Origin: Faecalicatena absiana | GTDB lineage: Bacteria > Bacillota > Bacilli > Lactobacillales > Lactobacillaceae | Length of the DNA: 43,526 bases | Assembly (NCBI GenBank): GCA_017309015.1 | Contig: JAEDAG010000001.1 | Span: forward strand, 185,847-229,372 | Reading direction: 5' to 3' | Part shown: positions 1 to 9,360 of the stretch, one piece after another | Layout: the number at the start of each line of letters is the position of its first letter | Numbering within the stretch: position 1 is the stretch's first letter | Program-made: the position numbers and the translations under genes | The notes under the pieces: generated by a model | What the model was told of the DNA's origin: nothing | Database searches by the model: none | The model's input: only the letters and a program-made list of their open reading frames with translations

Positions 1-388
1 TTGTCACTCCAATGCTTCCTGCATAATAGCTCGGTGACCAGACGTGACCACCCCAGAAGTATTCCTTCATCGTTTCCGGGTACTTTTCAAAAAACCACTT
101 GGCCGTAATGCCTTTGAGATTCTTGACGATATTTGTCACGCTCTCTTTGGGTTTGGCAGACAGCAGAATATGCACGTGAGTTGGCATTATTTCCAGAGCC
201 TTGACCGTATACTCATTCTCACGGCAGATCTGCAGGATCTTGTCCTTGAGTGAATCGACAATAATCGGATTAGCCAAGGCTTGGTTGCGATACTTGGTAC
301 ACCAGACGATGTGGTAATTGAGGTTGTATGCGTAGCCTCGTCAATGGATGATATCTGGCTCATCATTCCTGAATTCGTATTTAACCAT
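1..388 (-). pseudogene. tnpA: IS200/IS605 Y1 transposase TnpA, truncated by window edge and interrupted by a TGA codon
   Basis: Reading leftwards from an ATG at 388-386 gives MVKYEFRNDEPDIIH, then an in-frame TGA (343-341), and then uninterrupted RGYAYNLNYHIVWCTKYRN and onward to the window edge. The HUH metal-binding motif HVH is visible in MPTHVHILLS, and WGGHVWSPSYY matches the family. The catalytic tyrosine would lie beyond the edge. The intact TnpA at 37029-37490 has IIHERG at the same place, so the TGA replaces a normal sense codon; a CGA-to-TGA change is the simplest route, but this is inference. The protein is probably not made from this copy unless translation restarts internally, which would lose the first beta strand. 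Confidence 0.8.
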
Positions 389-481
389 ATGAGTCACGCC
401 TTCTTCCAGCAATTTCAGTCCTTTAGCTATTTATATTATATCGCATACCGAACTAATGTTCACGCGCTAAAGCAAAAACGG

Positions 482-523
482 GGGCGATTCAACTCGGCAT
501 TGAAATGCCAAGTTTTCTCGCCC
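482..523 (-). repeat. Subterminal hairpin of the IS200/IS605 element (left end)
   Basis: Outer stem gggcga/tcgccc (482-487 with 518-523) and inner stem around actcggcatt/aatgccaagt (492-501 with 504-513), with small internal loops. It lies between the tnpA start and the inferred element tip at 528. Such imperfect hairpins are what TnpA recognises in this family. Confidence 0.6.
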
Positions 524-539
524 TCAACGTAATAAAAAT

Positions 540-577
540 ACCGCCAATCCTTTAACTCCAGGTTAAGGATTGACGGT
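540..577 (-). terminator. Rho-independent terminator of the HdeD-like gene
   Basis: A long stem (540-556 pairing with 561-577, one mismatch) starts 17 bases past the stop codon at 594. On the minus strand it is followed by TATTTTTATT. The plus-strand side also carries a T run, so it may work in both directions. Confidence 0.8.
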
Positions 578-593
578 TTTTGATTCATGGCCG

Positions 594-1136
594 CTACCGG
601 TGCATGAAGGCCAGAACGATCTCATTGATCCCGAAGACCATCATGTAGACCGCGATCAGCCAGATCGTGCTCAAGCCGGCAACTTCCGGCTGGAAGAGCA
701 GCATAACCCCTAAAACCAGGCCCAGAATATTGAGCAGCAGGTTAAAGAAGAAGTACCAGCCCGTTTCAAAGAAGCGGAGGTGCCAGGCAAAGACGATCCC
801 GATGACTGAGTCAACGATGAACCAAATGGCAACAAGGTAGGAAATCGTGAGCGCGCCAAGCTGATTGTTGGCCAGGAAGAAGATCCCGACGACCAGGTCA
901 AAGATCCCGGAAATCAAAGTGGTCCAGGATGGACCAAAGATCCGGTGAAAGCCGGCGTACATTGACAGCCAGACAATCCCTTGCATGATCGAGACGACCG
1001 CAAAAATCACTACCAGTCCCTTCAGCCCCTTGCCAGGGTTGCGGAAGAGGAAGATGCTCAATAAAACTGAAACAACGCCGGCCAAAAAGGCCACCCAATC
1101 AAATTCGTGCCTTACGTTTGAATCGTAGCCAAACAT
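594..1136 (-). CDS. HdeD/DUF308-family integral membrane protein
   Basis: The 180-residue product starting MFGYDSNVRHEFDW is almost entirely hydrophobic, with about six membrane segments arranged as short repeated hairpins. The segment around GIFDLVVGIFFLANNQLGALTISYLVAIW is typical of the DUF308/HdeD repeat. HdeD in enterobacteria is linked to acid resistance, but the biochemical role of Gram-positive members is not known. I chose the ATG at 1136 because AAGGGTGAG lies 6-7 bases upstream; a TTG at 1169 would extend the frame by 11 residues without a good ribosome binding site. The gene stands alone between the uvrA terminator and its own terminator. Confidence 0.8.
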   Translation of the reverse strand: MFGYDSNVRHEFDWVAFLAGVVSVLLSIFLFRNPGKGLKGLVVIFAVVSIMQGIVWLSMYAGFHRIFGPSWTTLISGIFDLVVGIFFLANNQLGALTISYLVAIWFIVDSVIGIVFAWHLRFFETGWYFFFNLLLNILGLVLGVMLLFQPEVAGLSTIWLIAVYMMVFGINEIVLAFMHR

Positions 1137-1251
1137 AAATCTCACCCTTTCGTAATGGAATCTGCGCAATAACTAATATCGATTTGATCTTCCAAGTTAA
1201 TTTTACTCTTTTCAAGTGAAAAAGAGCACAAGTATCAAAAAAACTTATCAA

Positions 1252-1273
1252 AAAAGCCGCTCGCGCGGCTTTT
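1252..1273 (-). terminator. Terminator of the uvrBA operon
   Basis: The stem aaaagccgc/gcggctttt (1252-1260 with 1265-1273) is followed on the minus strand by a run of T. It lies 23 bases after the uvrA stop. Confidence 0.85.
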
Positions 1274-1295
1274 CCGGTTTCTGAATAATTTTTCT

Positions 1296-4142
1296 TTACT
1301 TGCCAGCCGCGGCCCGCTTGGTCAGCTCCGTATCTCTGGCCAAGATTGGCTTCAGGTACTTCCCGGTCCAGGAGTCCTGGCACTGGGCAACTTGCTCTGG
1401 GGTGCCGGTCGTCACGACCCGGCCGCCGCCATCGCCCCCGTTTGGACCCAGGTCGATCAGCCAGTCAGCCGTCTTGATCACGTCCAGGTTGTGCTCAATG
1501 ATCAAGACCGTATTGCCCTGGTCCACCAAGCGCTGGAGGACTTCAAGCAGGCGCTTGATGTCATCGACGTGCAGGCCGGTCGTAGGCTCGTCCAGAATGT
1601 AGAAATTCTTGCCAGTCGAGGTCTTCTGCAGCTCGCTGGCCAGCTTCATCCGCTGGGCCTCCCCGCCGGACAGGGTGGTTGAAGACTGGCCCAGCTTCAC
1701 GTAGCCCAGGCCCACGTCCACGATCGTCTGCAGCTTGCGGTGGATCTTGGGAATGTTCTTGAAGAAGTCGCAGGCTTCGCTGATGGTCATGTCCAAAACT
1801 TCCGCGATATTCTTTTCCCGGTAAGTGACTTCCAGGGTCTCAGAGTTGAAGCGGGTCCCATGGCAGACTTCACAGGGAACGTAGACGTCAGGCAAAAAGT
1901 TCATCTCGATCTTCAAGATCCCATCGCCGTGGCAGGTCTCGCAGCGTCCGCCCTTGACGTTGAAGGAGAAGCGAGCCTTGGTATAGCCCCGCATCTTGGC
2001 TTCATTGGTCGTGGCAAACAGGGTCCGGATGTCGTCAAAGACGCTGGTATAGGTTGCCGGATTGGACCGGGGCGTCCGGCCAATCGGGCTTTGGTCGATA
2101 TCGATGATTTTTTCGATATTTTCCCAGCCCGTGATCTGCTCGTACTTGCCGGGCTTGGCCGAATTGTGGTTGAGCTTTTGCGCCAGGGCCCGCTTCAGGA
2201 TCTGGTTGACCAAGGTTGACTTGCCTGAGCCTGAAACCCCGGTCACGACGATCAACTTACCCAGAGGGAAGTCAACGTCGATCCCCTTCAGGTTGTTCTC
2301 AGCCGCCCCCTTGATGGAAATCTGCTGGCCATTGCCCTTTCTGCGCTCCAGGGGAACCGGCACGAACTTCTTGCCAGTCAGGTACTGGCCAGTCAGGGAA
2401 TTCGGGTTGGCCATGATCTCTTTTGGCGTCCCGGCGGCCATGACCTGACCCCCGTAGACTCCGGCGCCTGGCCCCATGTCGATCAGGTAGTCGGCCGCCC
2501 GCATGGTTTCATCATCGTGCTCAACGACGATCAAGGAGTTGCCCAAGTCCCGCATCCTCTTCAAGGAAGCGATCAGCCGGTCATTGTCCCTTTGGTGCAG
2601 GCCGATGGACGGTTCATCCAGCACGTACATGACCCCGGACAAGTTGGACCCGATCTGGGTAGCCAAACGGATCCGCTGGGCCTCCCCGCCGGACAAAGTT
2701 CCAGCCGACCGCGACAGGGTCAGGTAGTCCAGACCAACGGAAACCAAGAAATTCAGCCGGTCGCGAACTTCCTTCAAGATCGGCTTGGCAATCACGGCTT
2801 CCTGCTCGCTCAAGTCCACGTGATTGAAGAAGTTCAAGGCTTCCCGGATGGACAGGTCGCTGGCCTGGGCCAGATCCTTGCCCATCACCTTGACAGCCAG
2901 GGCTTTTTCATTCAGCCGCTTGCCGTGGCAGACGTCGCAGGGCAATTCGGTCAGGTACTTGGACATGGCTTCCTGCATGAACTTGGACATGGGGTGGGAG
3001 TAGCGGCGGTCGATGTTGGCAATGACCCCTTCAAAAGGCTGCTTGGTATCCTTAACCCCAAAGTCCCCTTCCAAGTGGTAGCTGATCTCTTTTGGCGACC
3101 CGTTGAGGACCAGGTCCTTCTGCCGCTTGGTCAGCTTCTTGAATGGCTTGTCCATTGGAATCTTCAAGGCTTGGCAAGTCTGCTCCAGCATCCCCATATA
3201 GTATTTGGACTTGGCCCAGGGGGCAATGGCCCCCTCAACCAGAGTCTTGTCCTGGTCAGGAACAACCAGGTCCGGGTCCACGGCCAGCTTCATCCCCAGA
3301 CCATCACAGGCCGGGCAGGCCCCAAAAGGCGCGTTGAAGGAAAAGAGCCGCGGCTCCATTTCCCCGACCGTAAAGCCGCAAAGCGGGCAAGCGTAGTATT
3401 CTGAGAAGCTGAGCTTCTCTTTGCCGATCACGTCGACGTCCATGTAGCCGTCAGACAGCCGCAGGGCAGCTTCAATTGAGTCAAACAGGCGCGAGCGGAT
3501 CCCGTCCTTGACTACCAGCCGGTCGACCACGATGTCGATGGTGTGGCGCTTGTTTTTGTCCAGGTCAAATTCCTCGCTGATGTCGTGCATTTCGCCATCC
3601 ACGATCACCCGGACGAAGCCAGCCCGCTGAATTCTGGCAAAAGCATCCTTATGGGAACCCCGCTTGGCCCTAATGATGGGCGACAGGACCTGGATCTTGC
3701 TTCTTTCCGGCAAAGCCAGGATCCGGTCAGCCATTTGGTCGACTGACTGTCTTTGGATCAAGGTTCCGTCATTGGGACAGATCGGGTGGCCGACTCTGGC
3801 CCAAAGCAGACGCAGGTAGTCATTGATTTCCGTGACGGTCCCGACCGTTGAGCGCGGGTTGTGGGAGGTGGTCTTCTGGTCAATTGAGATGGCCGGATTC
3901 AGGCCGTCAATCGAATCAACGTCGGCCTTGTCCATTTGCCCCAAAAATTGGCGGGCATAGCTGGACAGGGATTCCACATAGCGTCTCCGCCCTTCGGCAT
4001 ACAGGGTGTCAAAGGCCAGGGAGCTCTTGCCTGACCCCGACAGGCCGGTAATCACGACCAGCTGGTCCTTGGGAATCGTCACATCAATGTTTTTCAAATT
4101 ATGCTCGCGGGCTCCGCGAATCACAATCTTGCTGCTTGCCAT
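1296..4142 (-). CDS. uvrA: Excinuclease ABC subunit A (UvrA)
   Basis: This 948-residue protein is the damage-recognition ATPase of nucleotide excision repair; it loads UvrB on distorted DNA. The two ABC modules are clear: Walker A GLSGSGKSS near residue 34 and GVSGSGKST in the second half, each with an LSGGEAQR signature. Two zinc-binding clusters, CPLCG/CPACDG and CETCHGDG/CEVCHG, are intact. Length matches the family. The start ATG at 4142 overlaps the uvrB stop as TAATG, which indicates translational coupling, so both subunits come from one transcript. The C-terminal tail after LGPNGGDGGG is slightly longer than the core family and basic. Confidence 0.98.
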   Translation of the reverse strand: MASSKIVIRGAREHNLKNIDVTIPKDQLVVITGLSGSGKSSLAFDTLYAEGRRRYVESLSSYARQFLGQMDKADVDSIDGLNPAISIDQKTTSHNPRSTVGTVTEINDYLRLLWARVGHPICPNDGTLIQRQSVDQMADRILALPERSKIQVLSPIIRAKRGSHKDAFARIQRAGFVRVIVDGEMHDISEEFDLDKNKRHTIDIVVDRLVVKDGIRSRLFDSIEAALRLSDGYMDVDVIGKEKLSFSEYYACPLCGFTVGEMEPRLFSFNAPFGACPACDGLGMKLAVDPDLVVPDQDKTLVEGAIAPWAKSKYYMGMLEQTCQALKIPMDKPFKKLTKRQKDLVLNGSPKEISYHLEGDFGVKDTKQPFEGVIANIDRRYSHPMSKFMQEAMSKYLTELPCDVCHGKRLNEKALAVKVMGKDLAQASDLSIREALNFFNHVDLSEQEAVIAKPILKEVRDRLNFLVSVGLDYLTLSRSAGTLSGGEAQRIRLATQIGSNLSGVMYVLDEPSIGLHQRDNDRLIASLKRMRDLGNSLIVVEHDDETMRAADYLIDMGPGAGVYGGQVMAAGTPKEIMANPNSLTGQYLTGKKFVPVPLERRKGNGQQISIKGAAENNLKGIDVDFPLGKLIVVTGVSGSGKSTLVNQILKRALAQKLNHNSAKPGKYEQITGWENIEKIIDIDQSPIGRTPRSNPATYTSVFDDIRTLFATTNEAKMRGYTKARFSFNVKGGRCETCHGDGILKIEMNFLPDVYVPCEVCHGTRFNSETLEVTYREKNIAEVLDMTISEACDFFKNIPKIHRKLQTIVDVGLGYVKLGQSSTTLSGGEAQRMKLASELQKTSTGKNFYILDEPTTGLHVDDIKRLLEVLQRLVDQGNTVLIIEHNLDVIKTADWLIDLGPNGGDGGGRVVTTGTPEQVAQCQDSWTGKYLKPILARDTELTKRAAAGK

Positions 4143-6178
4143 TATACGTTTGCACCTTTCTTCTTAATCGGCTTTCTGACCGACCCTTCCAGTTCAATAA
4201 TCGCGTCGCGCAGGTTGGCGGCTGATTCAAAGTCCAGCTTCTTGGCGGCTTCTTCCATCTGCTCGCGCAGGTTCTTGATCATTTGTTGCTTCTGCTTGGC
4301 AGTCAGTTCATCAAAGTTCAGGTCCGCAAAGCTGCCATTTTCCTCTTCCTTGCCTTCAGCTGGCTTGACGACGGAAATAATGTCACGGACCGGCTTGATG
4401 ATGGTCTTTGGGGTAATTCCATGCTCACGGTTGAACTTCTCCTGGATCGCCCGCCGGCGGTTGGTCTCATCGATCGCCAGCTTCATGGAGTCGGTCACCT
4501 TGTCGGCATACATGATGACCATCCCGTTAGCATTTCTGGCGGCCCGCCCCATGGTCTGCATCAGCGGCCGGTAGGCCCGCAGGAAGCCTTCCTTGTCGGC
4601 GTCAAGAATCGCGACCAGGGAGACTTCCGGCACGTCGATCCCTTCCCGGAGCAGGTTGATCCCGACCAGGACGTCAAACTTGCCCAGACGCAGGTCCCGC
4701 AGGATCTGCATCCGTTCCAGAGTCTTGATGTCTGAGTGCAGGTAGCGGACCTTGATGCCCAGATCTTTCAGGTAGTCGGTAATGTCTTCGGCCATCTTTT
4801 TGGTCAAAGTCGTGACAAAAACGCGCTCATGACGGTCAATTCGCAGGTTGATTTCCGCGACCAGATCGTCGATCTGCCCCTTGATCGGCCGGACTTCAAT
4901 TTTTGGATCCAGCAGACCGGTCGGCCGGATGACTTGTTCCACGATATGGTGGCAGCGATTCAGCTCATAGTCGCCAGGCGTGGCGGAAACGTACATGATC
5001 TGGTTGACGTGCTTTTCAAATTCTTCCAATTTCAAGGGCCGGTTGTCCAAGGCCGATGGCAGGCGGAAGCCATAGTCGATCAAGGTCTGCTTGCGGTTGC
5101 GGTCCCCGTTGTACATAGCCCGGATTTCCGGCATGGTGGCGTGGGATTCATCGATCATGATCAAGGAGTCTTCCGGGAAGAAGTCCATCAAGGTATATGG
5201 CGGCTCGCCGGCTTTACGGCCCTCCATCTGCCGGGAGTAGTTTTCGATCCCATTGGTGTAGCCGACCTCGCTCATCATTTCAATGTCGTAGGTCGTCCGC
5301 TGCTTGATTCTTTCAGCCTCCAGCAGCTTGCCTTCAGCTTCGAACTTTTTGACCTGCTCATCCATCTCCTGCTTGATTCTGGCCAGACCTGCCCGCAGCT
5401 GCTCGTCATTGGTCATGAAGTGGGTAGCTGGGAACAAAGAGATGCTTTCGCGCTCGCCCTTGACTTCCCCGGTCAAGGGATCGATTTCCACGATCCGGTC
5501 AATTTCGTCCCCGAAGAATTCGATCCGGTAGGCCCGGTCGGAAAAGCCGGCCGGGAAGACTTCGACAATGTCGCCGTGAACCCGGAAGCGTCCCCGCTGA
5601 AAGTCGATGTCATTGCGGTCGTATTGGATGTTCACGAGGTCTCTGAGCAAGGTGTTGCGCTCATATTCTTCCCCTTGAAAAAGGGTCAGGACGTTGGCCG
5701 CGTATTCCTTTGGGTCACCCAAGCCATAGATGCAGGACACGGAAGCCACGACGATGACGTCGTTTCTGGTCATCAGGGCACTGGTGGCCGCGTGGCGCAG
5801 CTGGTCGATCTCATCGTTGATGGCGGCATCTTTTTCAATATAAGTATCGGATTGGGGCACGTAGGCTTCTGGCTGGTAGTAGTCATAGTAGGACACGAAG
5901 TATTCTACCGCGTTGTTGGGGAAGAACTGCTTGAATTCGTTGTATAGCTGGCCAACCAGAGTCTTGTTGTGGGTAATGACCAAGGTTGGCTTGTTCAGCT
6001 TGGCGATCACGTTGGCCATGGTGTAGGTCTTCCCGGTCCCCGTGGCCCCCTTCAGGATCTGCTCCTTTTCGCCTGCTTCAAAGCCCGCGGTCAGCTTCTC
6101 GATGGCCTGGGCCTGGTCGCCCGCTGGCGCGTAAGGCGAAACGAGCTCAAATTTATGATTCATTTGGCGTTTGATCAA
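4142..6178 (-). CDS. uvrB: Excinuclease ABC subunit B (UvrB)
   Basis: UvrB (678 residues) verifies damage handed over by UvrA and recruits UvrC for incision. Visible features are the P-loop GATGTGKT (residues 44-51), the beta-hairpin segment [12 protein letters not shown] that wedges between DNA strands, the helicase motif MGRAARN, and a C-terminal UVR coiled-coil domain ([22 protein letters not shown]) that contacts UvrC. The start is TTG at 6178: AAGGAG sits 8 bases upstream, whereas the ATG five codons downstream has no properly spaced site. It is first in the operon with uvrA. A promoter and a LexA-like box precede it. Confidence 0.98.
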   Translation of the reverse strand: MIKRQMNHKFELVSPYAPAGDQAQAIEKLTAGFEAGEKEQILKGATGTGKTYTMANVIAKLNKPTLVITHNKTLVGQLYNEFKQFFPNNAVEYFVSYYDYYQPEAYVPQSDTYIEKDAAINDEIDQLRHAATSALMTRNDVIVVASVSCIYGLGDPKEYAANVLTLFQGEEYERNTLLRDLVNIQYDRNDIDFQRGRFRVHGDIVEVFPAGFSDRAYRIEFFGDEIDRIVEIDPLTGEVKGERESISLFPATHFMTNDEQLRAGLARIKQEMDEQVKKFEAEGKLLEAERIKQRTTYDIEMMSEVGYTNGIENYSRQMEGRKAGEPPYTLMDFFPEDSLIMIDESHATMPEIRAMYNGDRNRKQTLIDYGFRLPSALDNRPLKLEEFEKHVNQIMYVSATPGDYELNRCHHIVEQVIRPTGLLDPKIEVRPIKGQIDDLVAEINLRIDRHERVFVTTLTKKMAEDITDYLKDLGIKVRYLHSDIKTLERMQILRDLRLGKFDVLVGINLLREGIDVPEVSLVAILDADKEGFLRAYRPLMQTMGRAARNANGMVIMYADKVTDSMKLAIDETNRRRAIQEKFNREHGITPKTIIKPVRDIISVVKPAEGKEEENGSFADLNFDELTAKQKQQMIKNLREQMEEAAKKLDFESAANLRDAIIELEGSVRKPIKKKGANV

Positions 6179-6227
6179 TTTATGTTCTCCTTAAAAAATA
6201 AATCAAGGCCGAAAAAGTTTCCACCCT

Positions 6228-6255
6228 ATTGTACTACACCGAACATAGATTCTAA
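6228..6255 (-). promoter_or_regulatory. Putative uvrBA promoter with overlapping LexA-like box
   Basis: On the minus strand TTAGAA (6255-6250), a 16-base spacer and TACAAT (6233-6228) form a plausible sigma-A promoter. The plus-strand sequence CGAACATAGATTCT (6240-6253) overlaps the -35 and spacer. It fits the Gram-positive SOS core GAAC-N4-GTTC with one mismatch (ATTC). Inference from pattern only. Confidence 0.5.
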
Positions 6256-6387
6256 CAGCATAATGCTTGATGTAAATCAGCAGCCGAGCCTGGCCCTGTC
6301 TGTGGTAGTCGCAGTGACTGGTAACACTGACGCGTTTTTGCGAAAATCGCTTCCCGGAAACATTCCTAAGCCCAGTTTCTTAAAGCA

Positions 6388-6419
6388 AAAGACACCCATC
6401 TAAATAGATGAGTGTCTTT
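6388..6419 (-). terminator. Terminator downstream of trxB
   Basis: A 15-bp stem (6388-6402 with 6405-6419), ending in an A run on the plus strand, reads as stem plus TTTT on the minus strand. It lies 19 bases past the trxB stop. The remaining sequence from 6256 to 6387 shows no gene. Confidence 0.85.
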
Positions 6420-6437
6420 GTCCAAATTGCTTCGTGC

Positions 6438-7367
6438 TTACAGTTGGCCTTGATTCTGCAGGTAGTTGTAGGCTTCTTGACCGGCCGTGCTGCCCTCGCC
6501 GACCGCCGTGGTGATCTGGCGCAAGTCCTTGGCCCGGACGTCGCCGGCCGCGAAGATGCCAGGAATCTTGGTCATCATGTGCTCGTCGGTTGGAATCCAG
6601 CCTTCTTGGTCCAAAATGCCCAAGTCCTTAAAAGGCGCGGTCATCGGCAAGACGCCGACATAGATAAAGACGCCCTTGACCGGCAGCAGCTTTTCTTCCC
6701 CAGTCAGCTTGTCGTGGTAGCGCACGCCGGAAACCTTCTCGTCTTCACCGACGATTTCATCGGTCAAGCCATTCCAAATGAACTTGATCTTCGGGTTGGC
6801 AAAGGCCATTTTTTGCAGCTCAGGCTTAGCCCGCAGCTGGTCGCGCCGGTGAACGACCGTCACTGACTTGGCGGACTGGGCCAGGTAGATCCCTTCTTGA
6901 ATAGCTGAATCCCCGCCGCCGATCACGGCCACGTCTTCATCTCTGAAGAAAGCGGCGTCGCAGACCGCGCAGTAGGAAACCCCGTGGCCAGAGTACTTTT
7001 CTTCCCCTGGCACATTCAGGTGCTTGTGCTCGGAGCCGCTGGCGATAATCACTGCCTTGGCTTCGTATTCTTCTGAATCGGTGATCACGCGCTTAACGTC
7101 GCCTTCATCAACGACTTGCTGCACTTCCCCGTATTCATAAGCAGCACCCGCGTTCTGCATGGTCTTGTACATGTTTTCGCCCAATTCCGGCCCTTGGATC
7201 TCCACAAAGCCTGGGTAATTGTCGATGCCGGCAGTATTGTTCATCTGCCCGCCATAGATCCCGCGGTCCAATACGACCGTCTTTAAGTTTGCCCGGGCGG
7301 CGTAGACAGCCGCAGCCATCCCAGCTGGACCCGCACCGATAATCATTACGTCTGCTTTCTTGATCAT
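6438..7367 (-). CDS. trxB: Thioredoxin-disulfide reductase (TrxB)
   Basis: A 309-residue flavoenzyme that passes electrons from NADPH through FAD to thioredoxin. It shows the FAD-binding GAGPAG (residues 11-16), the redox-active CAVC (C133 and C136), the NADPH-binding GGGDSAIQE, and the C-terminal FAD motif GIFAAGDVR. The ATG at 7367 is preceded by GGAGGTTGACC; an upstream TTG frame would add 25 residues unlike the family. The gene follows gpsA after 71 bases in the hprK-lgt-gpsA-trxB order common in Lactobacillaceae. A terminator follows it. Confidence 0.97.
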   Translation of the reverse strand: MIKKADVMIIGAGPAGMAAAVYAARANLKTVVLDRGIYGGQMNNTAGIDNYPGFVEIQGPELGENMYKTMQNAGAAYEYGEVQQVVDEGDVKRVITDSEEYEAKAVIIASGSEHKHLNVPGEEKYSGHGVSYCAVCDAAFFRDEDVAVIGGGDSAIQEGIYLAQSAKSVTVVHRRDQLRAKPELQKMAFANPKIKFIWNGLTDEIVGEDEKVSGVRYHDKLTGEEKLLPVKGVFIYVGVLPMTAPFKDLGILDQEGWIPTDEHMMTKIPGIFAAGDVRAKDLRQITTAVGEGSTAGQEAYNYLQNQGQL

Positions 7368-7438
7368 GGTCAACCTCCATTGCTTACTTTTTATAAGTAA
7401 AATCATACCATGCTTGGCCGGGATTGCAAGCTTTTGGC

Positions 7439-8455
7439 TCAAATTCTGATTTCCGGACCCATTTGCCGGTTCATCATCAGCTTGATCTCGCTCTTGATGT
7501 CGGCCCCCTCATAGAGGACATGGTAGATGGCTTCTGAGATTGGCATGTCCAACGAGTACTTGTCGCAGATTTCGTGCACCGCCTTAACGGTCGTTGCCCC
7601 TTCTACCACCTGGCCCATGTTGGCCAAAACGTCAGCCAATTTTTGCCCTTGACCCAGCTGGTAGCCGGCCCGCCAGTTTCTGGAATTGACTGAGGTGCAG
7701 GTTACGATCAGGTCGCCAATCCCGGAAAGGCCGCTGAAGGTCCAGGGCTGGCCACCAAAGGCTACGCCCAGACGGGTAATTTCCGCCAAGCCCCGGGTCA
7801 TCAAAGCCGCCTGGGCATTGTCGCCGTAGCCCATACCCGCCAGCATCCCCGCCGCGATGGCAATGACGTTCTTCACCGCCCCGCCGACTTGGACCCCAAC
7901 CGGGTCGTTGCTGGTGTAGAAGCGGACGTATTCATTTGAAAAAATCCGCTGCATCTTGGCCGCGTTGTCCAAGCTGGTTGAAGCCAGGGTGATCGCGGTC
8001 AGGTCCTTTTGGGCCACGTTTTCGGCATGGCTTGGACCAGACAGGACGATCATCAGATCGGAATTGTCTGGGTAGAGCTCATCGCGGAAGATCTGGGTGA
8101 CCAGCTTCTTGCTGCCAGGCTCAATCCCCTTGGTAGCACTGACCAGGTAAGGCTTGGAGCCGCTTTGGTCCAAAATCGCCTTGACCTGCTTAGCTACGGA
8201 ACGGATCGCGGAAGTCGGCAGCACGAACAAAATGATGTCGCTGCCCGCCAGCGCTTCGGCCAGGTCCAGAGTCGCATGAACCTTGGAGTTCATGGACCAG
8301 TCCTTCATATAGCGGGAATTGCTGTGCTTTTGGTTGATCTCATCTGCCACTTCTTGCCGGTTGCCATAAAGCTCCACGGCGTGGCCATTGTCAGCCAGCA
8401 TGGAGGCTAAAACTGACCCCCAGGAGCCAGCACCTAAAACTGCAATTTTCGTCAT
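7439..8455 (-). CDS. gpsA: Glycerol-3-phosphate dehydrogenase [NAD(P)+] (GpsA)
   Basis: This 338-residue cytosolic enzyme reduces dihydroxyacetone phosphate to sn-glycerol-3-phosphate, the backbone for phospholipids and lipoteichoic acid. The Rossmann motif GAGSWG is at residues 8-13; VLSGPSHAENV, the catalytic-lysine region GGAVKNVIAIAAG and GLSGIGDLIVTC are all conserved. AAGGAGAACGCC precedes the ATG. Its place just after lgt fits a small envelope-lipid operon, since Lgt uses phosphatidylglycerol made from this product. No odd features seen. Confidence 0.97.
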   Translation of the reverse strand: MTKIAVLGAGSWGSVLASMLADNGHAVELYGNRQEVADEINQKHSNSRYMKDWSMNSKVHATLDLAEALAGSDIILFVLPTSAIRSVAKQVKAILDQSGSKPYLVSATKGIEPGSKKLVTQIFRDELYPDNSDLMIVLSGPSHAENVAQKDLTAITLASTSLDNAAKMQRIFSNEYVRFYTSNDPVGVQVGGAVKNVIAIAAGMLAGMGYGDNAQAALMTRGLAEITRLGVAFGGQPWTFSGLSGIGDLIVTCTSVNSRNWRAGYQLGQGQKLADVLANMGQVVEGATTVKAVHEICDKYSLDMPISEAIYHVLYEGADIKSEIKLMMNRQMGPEIRI

Positions 8456-8489
8456 GGCGTTCTCCTTTTATCTTTTTTCACGCGCCTTT

Positions 8490-9323
8490 TTAGCGCTCAT
8501 ACGGGTATTTCAGACCAGATCCGTCCAGGTACCACTTCGGTTTGACCTTGACGCGGCGGTAGACAAACAAGGCCAGATCAGCCAGCAGCAATACGACGCT
8601 CAAGGCTTGGGAAACCCGGATCGTCCCAAAGGCGTAAAGGCTGTCCGTCCGCATCCCCTCAACGAAGAAGCGGACCACGGCATACCAGGCCACATAAAAC
8701 ATGAAGACTTCCCCCTGCTTGAACAGGTGCTTTCTGTGGCGCAGGGCCAGAATAATGACCAGGCCAATCAGGTTGAAGAAGGATTCATACAGGAAGGTCG
8801 GCTTGTAATAGTGGCCGTTGATGTACATCTGGTCAATGATGAACTGGGGCAGGTGCTGATTTTGCAGGTAGGCCAAGGTGCACTGGGCCCCGTGGGCCTC
8901 TTGATTCATAAAGTTGCCCCATCTCCCCAGAACCTGGGCCGCCATGACGCCAGGCGCCACGATGTCCAGGACCAAAAATGGCGGCAGCATTCGCCGGAAG
9001 CAGAAGATGAGCAGGACGATCGCCCCGGCAATCAAGCCGCCGTAAACGGCAATCCCCCCGTTCCAGATGGCGATGATCTCGCTTGGGTGCTGGGAAAAAT
9101 AGCCCCACTCGAAGATGACGTAGTAAAGCCGCGCCCCAATGAAGCCCAGCGGGACGCCCCATAAGAGGAGGTCGATAAAGTCGTCGCTCATGATCTGCCG
9201 GCGCTGGCCCTCCCTGATAGCCATGAAAGTGGCCAGGAGGATGCCAGTCGCGATAATAATCCCATACCAACGGACGTGGAAGGGTCCGAAGCTAAAGGCG
9301 ATTGGATTTAATGCTAATTCCAC
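8490..9323 (-). CDS. lgt: Prolipoprotein diacylglyceryl transferase (Lgt)
   Basis: Lgt (277 residues) is a polytopic membrane enzyme that moves diacylglycerol from phosphatidylglycerol to the lipobox cysteine of prelipoproteins. The signature GRWGNFMNQEAHG is at residues 133-145, and FLYESFFNL and RFFVEGMRTDSL are typical of the family. About seven membrane segments are visible. The start appears to be GTG at 9323, with only a weak purine-rich site (AGAGAAG) upstream, so efficient translation may depend on hprK, which ends 37 bases before. Confidence 0.96.
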   Translation of the reverse strand: MELALNPIAFSFGPFHVRWYGIIIATGILLATFMAIREGQRRQIMSDDFIDLLLWGVPLGFIGARLYYVIFEWGYFSQHPSEIIAIWNGGIAVYGGLIAGAIVLLIFCFRRMLPPFLVLDIVAPGVMAAQVLGRWGNFMNQEAHGAQCTLAYLQNQHLPQFIIDQMYINGHYYKPTFLYESFFNLIGLVIILALRHRKHLFKQGEVFMFYVAWYAVVRFFVEGMRTDSLYAFGTIRVSQALSVVLLLADLALFVYRRVKVKPKWYLDGSGLKYPYER

Positions 9324-9360
9324 TGCTTCTCTTCTCTCTAAAAAATGCTCTCAGACTTGC

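Larger units (their letters stand above)
1..528 (-). mobile_element. IS200/IS605-family element, partial (left edge of window)
   Basis: The block holds a tnpA-like reading frame on the minus strand that runs off the window, and upstream of it (482-523) an imperfect hairpin typical of the subterminal structures of this family. Reading the minus strand, the flank ends in TTAC (positions 532-529) immediately before the element sequence GTTGAGGGCG. TTAC is the target tetranucleotide known for IS608, so I place the left tip at 528. No target duplication is expected for this family. The tnpB partner, if present, would lie to the left of the window. The exact tip is inferred. Confidence 0.7.

Noticed and set aside
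1137..1169. Longer start (TTG at 1169) for the HdeD-like gene
   Set aside because: No ribosome site, and it adds a charged 11-residue extension, whereas the ATG at 1136 has a good site.
2517..3404. 295-residue open frame opposite uvrA
   Set aside because: Antisense shadow; amino acid composition rich in Gln, Gly and Leu without motifs.
4736..5947. 403-residue open frame on the plus strand opposite uvrB
   Set aside because: It is a shadow produced by the strong G/C third-position bias of uvrB; no ribosome site, no known family, and uvrB on the other strand is certain.
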